Under the pieces are notes generated by a model. That model did not search any database and was not told the DNA's origin. It was given only the letters and a program-made list of their open reading frames with translations. Positions 29,405 to 38,890 of a stretch of DNA of 64,000 nucleotides are shown piece after piece. Each line of letters opens with the position of its first letter. The stretch's first letter is position 1. Both the position numbers and the translations under genes were made by a program. The DNA comes from JADJDM01 sp044352985. Its GTDB lineage: Bacteria > Bacteroidota > Bacteroidia > B-17B0 > Aurantibacillaceae. Location of the stretch: contig JBILCU010000009.1 in the NCBI GenBank assembly GCA_044352985.1, positions 83,275 through 147,274 on the forward strand, in the 5' to 3' direction.

Positions 29405-31210
29405 TTAATCATTCAATTTTAAAACAGCCATAAATGCACTTTGTGGTATTTCTACATTACCAACTTGGCGCATACGTTTCTTACCTTCTTTTTGTTTTTC
29501 TAATAACTTACGTTTTCTGGAGATATCACCACCGTAACATTTTGCAGTAACATCTTTCCTTATGGCTTTAATTGTTTCACGAGCAATAATTTTTGCTCCT
29601 ATAGCTGCCTGTACTGGTATTTCAAACTGTTGGCGCGGAATTAACTCTTTTAATTTTTCACAGATTTTTTTACCAAACTCATGTGCGTTATCGCGATGAA
29701 TTAATGCTGATAAAGCATCAACTTGTTCGCTGTTTAATAAAATATCAAGTTTAACTAGGTTAGAAGGTTTCATGCCGCAAGGCTGATAATCAAACGATGC
29801 ATAACCTTTTGAAATGGATTTTAATCTGTCGTAAAAATCAAATACAATTTCTCCTAATGGCATTTCAAAAATCATCTCAACACGATCAGTTGTTAAGTAA
29901 GTTTGATTAATGATTTGCCCTCTTTTTTCGATGCATAATTTCATTACAGACCCAATGAATTCTGATTTAGTAATGATGCTAGCTTTAATGAAAGGTTCTT
30001 CAATGAAATCTATTCTTGCAGGATCCGGTAAATCACTTGGGTTATTTACTGTTATAATTTCACCATTTGTTTTATGAGCGATATAAGATACGTTAGGTAC
30101 AGTTGTAATAACCGTCATATTAAATTCACGCTCTAATCGTTCCTGAATGATTTCCATGTGCAACATGCCCAGAAAGCCGCATCTGAAACCAAAACCAAGA
30201 GCTGCCGATGCTTCAGGTTCCCAAGTTAAAGAGGCATCATTAAGCTGCAATTTCTCCATACTGTAACGAAGCTCTTCAAAATCTTCTGTATCTACAGGAT
30301 AAATACCTGCAAAAACCATTGGTTTAACATCCTCAAACCCTTGAATAGCATCTTTACAAGGATTATTTAAAGTAGTGATGGTATCTCCAACCTTTACTTC
30401 TTTGGCTTCTTTTATGCCTGAAATGATGTAGCCTACATCGCCTGTTTTTACAATGTCTCTAGGCTCTTGCTTTAAACGAAGTGCGCCAATTTCATCAGCA
30501 GAATAAGTTGCACCGGTGTTTACGAATTTTACCTTATCGCCTTTTTTAATAACGCCATTGTAAACTCTGTAATAAGCAATGATTCCTCTGAATGAATTAA
30601 AAACAGAATCGAAAATTAATGCTTGTAATGGTGCATTTTCATCACCTTTAGGAGAAGGAATACGTTCTACAATTGCAGCGAGCAATTCGTGCACACCCAT
30701 GCCAGTTTTACCCGAAACGGCCATGATCTCTTCTCGTTTGCAACCTAATAAATCTACTATTTGATCTTTTACTAACTCAGGTTCTGCACTGGGTAAATCA
30801 ATTTTATTGAGGATAGGAATAATTTCTAAATCATGCTCAAGAGCTAGGTATAAATTAGAGATGGTTTGTGCTTGAATACCTTGTGCAGCATCCACAATTA
30901 ACAAAGCGCCTTCACAGGCTGCAATTGAACGAGAAACTTCATAACTAAAGTCTACGTGCCCCGGTGTATCAATTAAATTTAAAACATATTTCCCTTTATC
31001 TTTTAAATCACCGGTATACTCGTAATCCATTTTAATGGCATGGCTTTTAATGGTGATGCCACGTTCTTTTTCCAAATCCATGTCATCCAATACCTGCGCC
31101 TGCATTTCTCGTTTTGAAACTGTGTTGGTGTATTCCAATAAACGATCAGCTAAAGTGCTTTTACCATGATCAATATGTGCAATAATGCAAAAATTTCTAA
31201 TGTTCTTCAT
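29405..31210 (-). CDS. lepA: elongation factor 4 (LepA)
   Basis: The start chosen is ATG 31210 (MKNIRNFCIIAHIDHGKST), giving 601 aa, close to the normal size. A longer in-frame start at 31240 would overlap the promoter. GTPase motifs: AHIDHGKST (G1), DTPGHVDFSYE (G3), NKIDLPSA (G4). The C-terminal LepA-specific domain carries KCYGGDISRKRKLLEKQKEGKKRM. It is a ribosome-bound GTPase implicated in translation under stress and in subunit assembly. Confidence 0.97.
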   Translation of the reverse strand: MKNIRNFCIIAHIDHGKSTLADRLLEYTNTVSKREMQAQVLDDMDLEKERGITIKSHAIKMDYEYTGDLKDKGKYVLNLIDTPGHVDFSYEVSRSIAACEGALLIVDAAQGIQAQTISNLYLALEHDLEIIPILNKIDLPSAEPELVKDQIVDLLGCKREEIMAVSGKTGMGVHELLAAIVERIPSPKGDENAPLQALIFDSVFNSFRGIIAYYRVYNGVIKKGDKVKFVNTGATYSADEIGALRLKQEPRDIVKTGDVGYIISGIKEAKEVKVGDTITTLNNPCKDAIQGFEDVKPMVFAGIYPVDTEDFEELRYSMEKLQLNDASLTWEPEASAALGFGFRCGFLGMLHMEIIQERLEREFNMTVITTVPNVSYIAHKTNGEIITVNNPSDLPDPARIDFIEEPFIKASIITKSEFIGSVMKLCIEKRGQIINQTYLTTDRVEMIFEMPLGEIVFDFYDRLKSISKGYASFDYQPCGMKPSNLVKLDILLNSEQVDALSALIHRDNAHEFGKKICEKLKELIPRQQFEIPVQAAIGAKIIARETIKAIRKDVTAKCYGGDISRKRKLLEKQKEGKKRMRQVGNVEIPQSAFMAVLKLND

Positions 31211-31237
31211 CTCTATCAACTTCAATTTTACAATTTC

Positions 31238-31245
31238 CAAAGATA
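31238..31245 (-). promoter_or_regulatory. -7 element (TATCTTTG) of lepA
   Basis: On the minus strand TATCTTTG fits TAnnTTTG, 27 bp upstream of the chosen lepA ATG. It supports the shorter start. Confidence 0.5.
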
Positions 31246-31284
31246 GGAATTAATAGCTGAAATATAGGTAGTTTTAGAAAAGAA

Positions 31285-31292
31285 TAAATTTG
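31285..31292 (+). promoter_or_regulatory. -7 element (TAAATTTG) of the HMA-domain gene
   Basis: Exact TAnnTTTG match, 28 bp before the ATG at 31321. With the lepA element at 31238-31245 it forms a divergent promoter pair. Confidence 0.5.
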
Positions 31293-31320
31293 TAATTTGG
31301 CCTGTTATTATAAATAATTT

Positions 31321-31644
31321 ATGAGTAAATTAATTAGCTGTCTATTTTTGTTTTTGATTGTTTCGTATTCAATTGTTGCTCAAAATCCGCGAAAAACGAA
31401 AGCAATCATCAAAACATCAGCAGAATGTGAGTTTTGTAAAAAAAACATTGAAAAAAATTTATCTAAAATTAAGGGAATAAAAAAGGTGGAGTGTGATTTT
31501 ATAAAACATGAAATATCGGTAGTGTTTAATGCAAAAAAGATAACCTTAGATGATTTAAAGAAACAAATAGTTGCTTTAGGTTATGATGCCGATGACCAAA
31601 GCGCTAATTTTGATAAATTCAAAAAGATTGAGCATAAAAAATAA
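31321..31644 (+). CDS. exported heavy-metal-associated (HMA) domain protein
   Basis: 107 aa with a signal peptide (MSKLISCLFLFLIVSYSIVAQ) and one HMA/ferredoxin-like domain. The metal motif here is ECEFCKKNIEKNL, with the CxxC spacing of copper chaperones, followed by KVECDFIKHEISVVFNAKKI. It is exported, whereas typical CopZ-type chaperones are cytoplasmic, so it may trap or deliver copper or another soft metal in the periplasm. Metal identity is unknown. Confidence 0.78.
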   Translation: MSKLISCLFLFLIVSYSIVAQNPRKTKAIIKTSAECEFCKKNIEKNLSKIKGIKKVECDFIKHEISVVFNAKKITLDDLKKQIVALGYDADDQSANFDKFKKIEHKK

Positions 31645-31712
31645 AATTTTCTGACTTAATTCTTGATCTAACCTAACTAGTATAGTTTCTGAAAATCATG
31701 GTTCAATAATTG

Positions 31713-31720
31713 TATATTTG
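31713..31720 (+). promoter_or_regulatory. -7 element (TATATTTG) of the SPOR-protein gene
   Basis: Exact TAnnTTTG match ending only 6 bp before the ATG at 31727. If used, transcription would start about at the start codon, giving a leaderless or nearly leaderless mRNA. Confidence 0.5.
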
Positions 31721-31726
31721 CAGAAC

Positions 31727-32113
31727 ATGACAAAAACTTTTCTTTTTCTTTTTTTAATTGTGAGCTGTTTTGCAGCATTGTCTCAAACAGATTCCTCAAC
31801 TTTTTATAAATTAAATTTATTGAAGGAAAAAAAAATTGCCTATCATAAAATTACAGATGGGGAATACGATGGTTATCGTATAAAAATTCACTTCGGACAA
31901 AATAGAGATGTTGCACTGGATATTAAATCTAAATTTTTATCTAAATACAAAGATGTAGCTGCTTATGAAGAATATCAGCAACCTAATTTTGTAATTTTAG
32001 TTGGTGATTTTAAAACTAAGCCTGAAGCTTATGGTTTTTTAAATAAAATTAAAAATGATTTTTCGGCATCATTTATAGTTAAAGACAAAATTAAACCCCA
32101 GTATCAAAAGTAG
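31727..32113 (+). CDS. exported SPOR-domain-like protein
   Basis: The start is ATG 31727 (an in-frame TTG lies three codons upstream, inside the promoter). 128 aa with a signal peptide (MTKTFLFLFLIVSCFAALSQ). The body, GYRIKIHFGQNRDVALDIKSKFLSK...YQQPNFVILVGDFKTKPEAYGFLNKIK, is the SPOR pattern: two similar beta-alpha-beta halves. SPOR domains bind denuded septal peptidoglycan. A single-domain exported version is common in Bacteroidota. Confidence 0.72.
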   Translation: MTKTFLFLFLIVSCFAALSQTDSSTFYKLNLLKEKKIAYHKITDGEYDGYRIKIHFGQNRDVALDIKSKFLSKYKDVAAYEEYQQPNFVILVGDFKTKPEAYGFLNKIKNDFSASFIVKDKIKPQYQK

Positions 32114-32206
32114 TTTTAACTTCTTTTATTATGCTTTTGATATTATCTCTTTTTTTATTTCGATTCTTTTTAAATCTTACCTTTTAACAGTTTTAAAACG
32201 TTCAAT

Positions 32207-32237
32207 TTTGTTTTTTTACTCAGATTAGTTACTTTTG
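32207..32237 (+). promoter_or_regulatory. promoter of the pyrophosphatase gene (TTTG-N19-TACTTTTG)
   Basis: TTTG at 32207-32210 and TACTTTTG at 32230-32237 are 19 bp apart, the textbook Bacteroidota arrangement. The predicted leader is about 60 nt. Confidence 0.7.
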
Positions 32238-32300
32238 CCACCTTAAAATTAATTCGATTTCGTAACTTTTTGATTAACAGTAATATAATAAAAACAAACA

Positions 32301-35099
32301 ATGAGTGATTCAATTATTTATTTAGTTCCTGCCCTAGGTATTTTGGGCTTAATTGTAATGGCAATCAAATCTGCATGGGTTAGCAAACAAGATGCAGGTG
32401 ATGCAAACATGAAAGAATTAGCGGGTTACATTGCCTCAGGTGCAATGGCATTTTTAAAAGCAGAGTGGAAAGTATTAAGTGTTTTCGTAGTGTTTGCCGC
32501 TTCCTTATTAGCTTATTCAGGAACTGTTCATAAAATTGGAGATAGAGAATTGCATTCAAGTTGGATTATTGCAATTTCCTTTATCATTGGTGCAGTTTTC
32601 TCGGCTTTAGCAGGATATATTGGTATGAAAGTAGCTACTAAAGCTAACGTTCGTACTACTCAAGCTGCACGTACAAGTTTAAAACAAGCATTAAAAGTTT
32701 CTTTTACAGGCGGTACTGTAATGGGATTAGGTGTTGCTGGTTTAGCAATATTTGGATTAGGCGGTTTATTTATCGTTTTCCTAAAGATTTTCAACGTTGT
32801 TGAAGTAAACAGCGACCAAATGAAAACAGCTATCGAAGTATTAACAGGCTTCTCTTTAGGAGCTGAGTCAATCGCTTTGTTTGCACGTGTTGGTGGAGGT
32901 ATTTACACAAAAGCAGCTGACGTTGGTGCTGACTTAGTTGGTAAAGTTGAAGCTGGTATTCCTGAGGATGACGTTCGTAATCCTGCAACTATTGCTGATA
33001 ACGTAGGTGATAACGTAGGTGACGTAGCTGGTATGGGAGCTGACTTGTTCGGTTCTTATGTAGCAACAATTTTGGCTACTATGGTTTTGGGACAAGAAAT
33101 TGTTGTTGAAAAAGTACAAGGAATTTATACAGATGGATTCAACGGATTCTCTCCAGTATTATTACCAATGGTAATTTGTGGTTTAGGTATCGTTTTTTCT
33201 ATCGTAGGTACTTGGTTTGTTACAATCAAAGATGAGAAATCAAATGTGCAAAATGCACTAAACTATGGTAACTGGGCTTCAATGGCTTTAACAGTTATTG
33301 CTTCTTACTTTGCTGTTATGTATATGTTACCTGATGGCGAAATTGTTTTACGTGATAAAGCTTTTACCAAAATGGGTGTATTTATGGCAATTTTGGTAGG
33401 TACAGTGGTAGGTGCAATTATGAGTATTATTACTGAGTATTACACAGCGATGGGTAAAAAACCGGTTCTTTCTATTATTCAACAATCTTCTACAGGTCAC
33501 GCTACTAATATTATTGGTGGTTTATCTGTTGGTATGAAATCAACCGTTATTCCAATCTTAACATTGGCTGCTGGTATTATGGGTTCTTATTATTGTGCAG
33601 GTTTATATGGTGTTGCAATAGCTGCTGCAGGGATGATGGCGACAACGGCTATGCAATTAGCAATTGATGCTTTTGGTCCTATTGCCGATAACGCTGGTGG
33701 TATTGCAGAAATGAGTCAGTTACCTCCTGAAGTTCGTGAGCGTACAGATAACTTAGATGCAGTAGGTAACACTACAGCAGCTACTGGTAAAGGTTTTGCT
33801 ATTGCTTCTGCTGCATTAACTTCATTAGCTTTATTTGCTGCATTCGTTGGTATTGCTGGGATTGATGCAATTGATATTTACAAAGCCAATGTATTAGCGG
33901 GATTATTTGTTGGGGCTATGATTCCTTTCATCTTCTCTGCATTGTGTATTCAAGCAGTAGGAAGAGCTGCTATGGACATGGTACAAGAAGTTCGTCGTCA
34001 GTTCCGCGAGATTCCAGGAATTATGGAATACAAAGCGAAACCGGAATACGAAAAATGCGTTGCAATTTCTACTAAAGCTTCTATCCGTGAGATGATGTTG
34101 CCAGGTGCAATTGCTTTAATTACGCCAGTAATTGTTGGTTTTATTTTCGGGCCAGAAGTATTAGGTGGTGTATTAGCAGGTGTTACTGTTTCAGGTGTTT
34201 TGATGGGAATTTTCCAATCTAACGCTGGTGGTGCTTGGGATAACGCTAAAAAATCATTCGAAAAAGGTGTTTTGATTAACGGAGAAATGTTCTACAAAAA
34301 ATCTGAACCACATAAAGCTTCAGTTACAGGTGATACAGTTGGTGATCCTTTTAAAGATACTTCAGGACCATCTATGAATATTTTAATTAAATTAATGTCA
34401 ATCGTTTCTTTAGTTATTGCTCCTTATATTGTTGGAATTGGAACTTCTAGCTGTTCGGGCGAAGAAGGATGTTGCAAATCAGAAATGAAAGTTGAGAAAT
34501 TTGTTTGCAACATAAACGGCAAAGAATATGTATGCACTAGCAAAGAACAATGCGACAGCATCATGAATGCAAACAAAAAAGACATCGCTGAATTAAAAGG
34601 AATGTATGTGGTTGATGGATCTCACAGTTCATTGGATTTTAGTATTGAACATTTCATTGCTGACACCAAAGGTTCAATCAGCATTGATAGCGGCTATGTG
34701 AATTTGGAAAATGCAACTGGACCAAAAGTGTATATAAGCTTAGATTTATCTACTATCAATACACAAAATAGTATGCGTGATGGTCATTTAAAAGATAAAG
34801 CAGAATATTTCGATGTGAAGAAATATAAAAATGCAACTTTTGAAGCAACTGAAGTAGTAAAAAACCCAGAACCAGATGAATTTGCATACATTGCAAAAGG
34901 CAAGATGACAATTAAAGGAATAATAAAAGATACTGAATTAAAATTCAATTACTTTGGTTCTAAAATAATTCAGGATTATAAAATTAATGTTGCGGGTTTT
35001 GAAGGTGAATTTAATGTGAATTGTAAAGATTTTGGTATTGAAATGGATGGTACAGCTGAAGTTGAATTTACAATTGAAGCTGCTCAGCCTATCAAATAA
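32301..35099 (+). CDS. hppA: membrane ion-pumping pyrophosphatase fused to a C-terminal YceI-like domain
   Basis: 932 aa. Residues 1 to about 715 are a membrane pyrophosphatase with ~16 helices. Catalytic loops are visible: YTKAADVGADLVGKVEAGIP, DNVGDNVGDVAGMGADLFGS, and GGAWDNAKKSFEKG. The GNTTAATGKG segment has Ala where K+-independent enzymes carry Lys, so a K+-dependent Na+ or H+ pump is inferred. A Cys-rich linker follows (about 716-750, with CCKSE and CTSKEQC), then about 165 residues of YceI type (YVVDGSHSSLDFSIEH, LDLSTINTQNSMRDGHLK, GKMTIKGI). Standard pyrophosphatases end near 700-770 aa. With 16 helices the C-terminus faces the periplasm, where YceI proteins normally work. Confidence 0.93.
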   Translation: MSDSIIYLVPALGILGLIVMAIKSAWVSKQDAGDANMKELAGYIASGAMAFLKAEWKVLSVFVVFAASLLAYSGTVHKIGDRELHSSWIIAISFIIGAVFSALAGYIGMKVATKANVRTTQAARTSLKQALKVSFTGGTVMGLGVAGLAIFGLGGLFIVFLKIFNVVEVNSDQMKTAIEVLTGFSLGAESIALFARVGGGIYTKAADVGADLVGKVEAGIPEDDVRNPATIADNVGDNVGDVAGMGADLFGSYVATILATMVLGQEIVVEKVQGIYTDGFNGFSPVLLPMVICGLGIVFSIVGTWFVTIKDEKSNVQNALNYGNWASMALTVIASYFAVMYMLPDGEIVLRDKAFTKMGVFMAILVGTVVGAIMSIITEYYTAMGKKPVLSIIQQSSTGHATNIIGGLSVGMKSTVIPILTLAAGIMGSYYCAGLYGVAIAAAGMMATTAMQLAIDAFGPIADNAGGIAEMSQLPPEVRERTDNLDAVGNTTAATGKGFAIASAALTSLALFAAFVGIAGIDAIDIYKANVLAGLFVGAMIPFIFSALCIQAVGRAAMDMVQEVRRQFREIPGIMEYKAKPEYEKCVAISTKASIREMMLPGAIALITPVIVGFIFGPEVLGGVLAGVTVSGVLMGIFQSNAGGAWDNAKKSFEKGVLINGEMFYKKSEPHKASVTGDTVGDPFKDTSGPSMNILIKLMSIVSLVIAPYIVGIGTSSCSGEEGCCKSEMKVEKFVCNINGKEYVCTSKEQCDSIMNANKKDIAELKGMYVVDGSHSSLDFSIEHFIADTKGSISIDSGYVNLENATGPKVYISLDLSTINTQNSMRDGHLKDKAEYFDVKKYKNATFEATEVVKNPEPDEFAYIAKGKMTIKGIIKDTELKFNYFGSKIIQDYKINVAGFEGEFNVNCKDFGIEMDGTAEVEFTIEAAQPIK

Positions 35100-35123
35100 T
35101 TTTTAATAAATTGATTTGTTATG

Positions 35124-35150
35124 AAAACCTGCCATTAGGCAGGTTTTTTT
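35124..35150 (+). terminator. terminator of the pyrophosphatase gene
   Basis: AAAACCTGCC pairs with GGCAGGTTTT around ATTA, then a T run. It starts 25 bp after the stop and lies between convergent genes. Confidence 0.9.
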
Positions 35151-35179
35151 GTTTTACCCTTTAAAGCATTATTAACTAC

Positions 35180-38100
35180 CTATTGCAAAAGTTCCTTTTC
35201 GGTTTTTTCAATGTAATTAAAAATACCGATTACATCCTGCACTGATTTTACATGGGCAATACTGATGTAAAATTTATTGTTTTGTTCTTTTAACTGGCAG
35301 GATTGCGGATTTTTCTGGGCATAGTTTAACACCGCTTTAAACATAGGTGAATTATAATACTCTGAATCGGGTTTGCTTAAAAAATAAGCCACCATTCTTC
35401 CGTTTTTCAAAATCAATTTTTCAAAACCAATATGCATGGCTTGCCAGCGCATGCGCATTGCATTTATTAATTCCTTAACCTGTTTTGGTGGTTCGCCAAA
35501 ACGATCTTTCAGATTCGCTTCGAATTTAATTAAATCATATTCTTTAGTAATCTCATCTAATTCGCGATACAGATTTAAACGTTCGGTGATGTTACTAATG
35601 TACCGATCAGGAATTAGCCATTCAAAATCGGTATCAATTTGTGTTTCTTTCACAAATGTTTTAGAGAAGGTAGCTAGTGAATGTTGTTTGTTTGCAGTCT
35701 CTTCAATATTTTCTTCTTTATACCATTCTTCTTCTTTTAATTCTTCAATGGCTTCACTCAAAATTTTCATGTACGTTTCAAATCCCATATCGTTGATGAA
35801 TCCACTTTGTTCTCCGCCTAATAAATCTCCCGCACCACGAATGTCCAAATCACGCATGGAAATTTGGAATCCGCTACCTAAATCAGTAAAATCTGTAATG
35901 GCTTTTAATCGTTTTCGCGCATCGTTTGTGAGGGTAAGTAATGAAGGAGTAAACAAATAACAAAACGATTTTTTATTACTACGTCCAACACGTCCACGCA
36001 TCTGATGCAAATCACTTAACCCAAAATTCTGAGAATCATTAATGATGATGGTGTTTGCGTTAGGTATATCTAAGCCTGATTCAATGATTGTAGTTGCAAC
36101 AAGTATGTCATAATAACCTTCAATGAAATTCATCATTACATCTTCTAGTTTGTCTCCATCCATTTGTCCGTGACCAATACAAATACGTGCATCAGGAACT
36201 AAGCGTTGAATGATGCCCGCTACTTCCTGAATGCTTTGCACTTTATTGTGAATGAAAAATACTTGTCCGCCACGTTTTATTTCATAACTGATTGCATCAC
36301 GCAACAACTCTTCATTAAACGGATGCAATTCAGTTTGAACTGGATAACGATTGGGCGGTGGTGTTGAAATCACCGATAAATCCCTCGCTCCAAGTAATGA
36401 GAACTGCAAGGTTCTAGGAATAGGTGTTGCGGTAAGTGTTAACGAGTCAACACTTGTTTTGATGGTTTTCAATTTATCTTTTACAGCAACACCAAACTTT
36501 TGTTCTTCATCAATAATCATTAGGCCAAGATCTTTAAACTTTACATCTTTCCCTGCTAGTTTATGCGTACCGATTAAAATATCTATTTCACCTTTGGCTA
36601 ATCTTTCAAAAATAATTTTCTGTTCCTTGGATGATTTGAAACGATTAATGTATTCTATGTTACATGGAAAACCTTTCAGTCGTTCGCTAAATGTTTTATA
36701 ATGCTGCAAAGCCAATATGGTTGTTGGAACTAATACCGCTACTTGTTTACTATCGGAAACTGCTTTAAAAGCAGCGCGAATTGCAACTTCCGTTTTTCCA
36801 AACCCAACATCACCGCACACCAATCTGTCCATTGGATAAGGTTTTTCCATATCCTTTTTTACATCGTTGGTTGATTTTAACTGATCAGGAGTATCTTCAT
36901 AAATAAAAGATGCCTCTAACTCAGTTTGCAAATAAGTGTCTTTTGAATAGGCATGACCTTTTAACGATTTACGTTTTGCATACAATTTAATTAAATCAAA
37001 AGCAATTTCTTTTACTTTTCGTTTGGTTTTATTTTTTAGCGTTTGCCATACTGTTGAACCAATTTTATCAATGCGCGGAACCTGACCTTCTTTACCCGAA
37101 TATTTTGCAACACGATGAAGAGAATGTATGCTGACATACAATACGTCATTGTCTTTGTAAATTAATTTTACCGCCTCTTGTGGTTTGCCGTTTACATCAA
37201 TCTTTTCCAGGCCGGCATAACGCCCGATACCATGGTCAATGTGAACAACAAAATCACCGGGCTGCAATCCGTATAATTCTTTTAAGGTAAGCGCCTCCGA
37301 TTTTTTATGACCGATATTTTTTACTCTATACTTATGGTAACGCTCAAAAATCTGATGATCCGTGTATGCAGCAATTTTTTGTTCGTATTCAATGAACCCT
37401 TCATGGATAGAAAGATAAATGGGTTCAAATAATTTCTCAGGTAAATTTTTTTCTTTACTGATGTCGTCAAAAATTTGTTGCAAACGTTCGCCTTGTTTAG
37501 CTGTATCAGTAAAAAGTATATTGGTAAAACCTTTTTGTTTGTTCTCAACCAAATTAGACAAAAGCATTTCAAAGTTTTTATTGAAGATAGGCTGAGGTTG
37601 CTGAGAGAAGGTGATGATGTCTGTTTTATGTAACGGTTTATTTCCAAACTCAAAGCATGTGTGTTTGTCCAGAACCGACATAAAATCATTCCCTTTCACA
37701 AATAACTCATCTGGCTCTTTTTGAACGGTTGTATTTAATTGCAAATAGGCATCTTCTGCTTTTGAAAACTGCTGATTCAGTTTGCCATCCAATAAAGCAG
37801 CATCCTCCACAAATACAATAGTTTTTTCGCCAACAAACTCCAATAGATTTTGACGAACATCTTTTGTAGATGCAACACTTACGTTCGGGACAATTTGAAT
37901 GAACTCATACTTTTTATCAGAAAGCTGAGAAACAGGATCGAAACTACGTATCGATTCTACTTCATCACCAAACAACTCAATCCGAAAAGGCAAATCATTG
38001 GCAAACGAATAAACATCAATGATGCCGCCACGTATAGCAAATTGACCTGCTTCATACACAAAATCCTGCAAATCAAATTGAAAGTTGTGCAGATATTCTG

Positions 38101-38548
38101 CAATGAATTCAATAGATAATTTTTCACCTACTCGTATCTCAAAAGTATTATCCTCTAATGTTTTTTTGGTAATTACTTTTTCGAATAATGCTTCCGGAAA
38201 AGTAATGATGATGTTTGAACTTATAGATTTACTGATGTGGTTCAATACTTCCGAACGCTCCTGAACATTTGCATTTGCAGTTTGTTCCTCTTCGTAAGGT
38301 TTTTTATAGGATGCAGGAAAAAAATGAATGTATTTATCTTCGATGATATTTTGTAAATCATTGTATAAATACAAACCTGCCTCACGATCGTTACAAATAA
38401 TAATCTGATTTTTCGGAAATTTTGAAAAAAGAGTAGCAGAATAAAAAGCCAATGCTGAACCTTTTATGCCATCTAAGTAAATTTTTTTATCATCAATTTT
38501 TGCAGGAAGTTTACCTGTAAAATTGATTTTCTTTAAAATCTCTCCCAC
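35180..38548 (-). CDS. mfd: transcription-repair coupling factor (Mfd)
   Basis: 1122 aa starting with GTG at 38548; an in-frame stop lies just upstream and no ATG fits. The order is UvrB-homology region, RNA-polymerase interaction domain (YGLQPGDFVVHIDHGIGRYAG), and RecG-like translocase. The last carries GDVGFGKTE (Walker A), DEEQKFGV (motif II), TATPIPRTLQ (III) and MRGRVGRSNKKSFCYL (VI). A C-terminal regulatory domain follows. It removes stalled RNA polymerase at lesions and recruits UvrA. It is the last clearly core gene before the accessory region. Confidence 0.97.
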   Translation of the reverse strand: MGEILKKINFTGKLPAKIDDKKIYLDGIKGSALAFYSATLFSKFPKNQIIICNDREAGLYLYNDLQNIIEDKYIHFFPASYKKPYEEEQTANANVQERSEVLNHISKSISSNIIITFPEALFEKVITKKTLEDNTFEIRVGEKLSIEFIAEYLHNFQFDLQDFVYEAGQFAIRGGIIDVYSFANDLPFRIELFGDEVESIRSFDPVSQLSDKKYEFIQIVPNVSVASTKDVRQNLLEFVGEKTIVFVEDAALLDGKLNQQFSKAEDAYLQLNTTVQKEPDELFVKGNDFMSVLDKHTCFEFGNKPLHKTDIITFSQQPQPIFNKNFEMLLSNLVENKQKGFTNILFTDTAKQGERLQQIFDDISKEKNLPEKLFEPIYLSIHEGFIEYEQKIAAYTDHQIFERYHKYRVKNIGHKKSEALTLKELYGLQPGDFVVHIDHGIGRYAGLEKIDVNGKPQEAVKLIYKDNDVLYVSIHSLHRVAKYSGKEGQVPRIDKIGSTVWQTLKNKTKRKVKEIAFDLIKLYAKRKSLKGHAYSKDTYLQTELEASFIYEDTPDQLKSTNDVKKDMEKPYPMDRLVCGDVGFGKTEVAIRAAFKAVSDSKQVAVLVPTTILALQHYKTFSERLKGFPCNIEYINRFKSSKEQKIIFERLAKGEIDILIGTHKLAGKDVKFKDLGLMIIDEEQKFGVAVKDKLKTIKTSVDSLTLTATPIPRTLQFSLLGARDLSVISTPPPNRYPVQTELHPFNEELLRDAISYEIKRGGQVFFIHNKVQSIQEVAGIIQRLVPDARICIGHGQMDGDKLEDVMMNFIEGYYDILVATTIIESGLDIPNANTIIINDSQNFGLSDLHQMRGRVGRSNKKSFCYLFTPSLLTLTNDARKRLKAITDFTDLGSGFQISMRDLDIRGAGDLLGGEQSGFINDMGFETYMKILSEAIEELKEEEWYKEENIEETANKQHSLATFSKTFVKETQIDTDFEWLIPDRYISNITERLNLYRELDEITKEYDLIKFEANLKDRFGEPPKQVKELINAMRMRWQAMHIGFEKLILKNGRMVAYFLSKPDSEYYNSPMFKAVLNYAQKNPQSCQLKEQNNKFYISIAHVKSVQDVIGIFNYIEKTEKELLQ

Positions 38549-38613
38549 TTCAACAACGTATTACTAATCTGTAAAATTATTTTAATATAACGAAGTATCA
38601 AAAATTACTTTCG

Positions 38614-38621
38614 CAAATTTA
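38614..38621 (-). promoter_or_regulatory. candidate -7 element (TAAATTTG) of mfd
   Basis: Minus-strand TAAATTTG, about 65 bp before the mfd start. Its first base coincides with the edge of the MITE-like element, so the upstream promoter half would come from the element. Confidence 0.4.
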
Positions 38622-38783
38622 GAGCCTGTTTAAAATTAATCTAATTTCTTTGTTATGTTTCTTTTTAGTTGCGAATTCGTTGGATTTTTTCGTCAGAACT
38701 ATTCCATTATGACTGTAAAATCCGCCTTTTCTCACTCAAAAATAAGCTATTACAAATTCATTTTATAAAATTTAAACAGGCTC
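38622..38783. mobile_element. MITE-like element with 13-bp terminal inverted repeats
   Basis: GAGCCTGTTTAAA at 38622-38634 and its exact complement TTTAAACAGGCTC at 38771-38783 bound 162 bp with no open frame. TTA directly flanks both sides and may be a 3-bp target duplication. The GAGCCTGTTTAAA end resembles IS5-family (IS1031-group, TNA target) termini as I remember them. It would need a transposase in trans. Only one copy is in this window. Confidence 0.65.
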
Positions 38784-38890
38784 TTATATTTCTTTTGTTT
38801 TTTAATGGTTAATTTAAACAGCTCACTTATTTGGTTCAAGTTAGGTCATGTTTATGCGGTTTTAATTCTATTAGTAATATTGTAGTTTAA

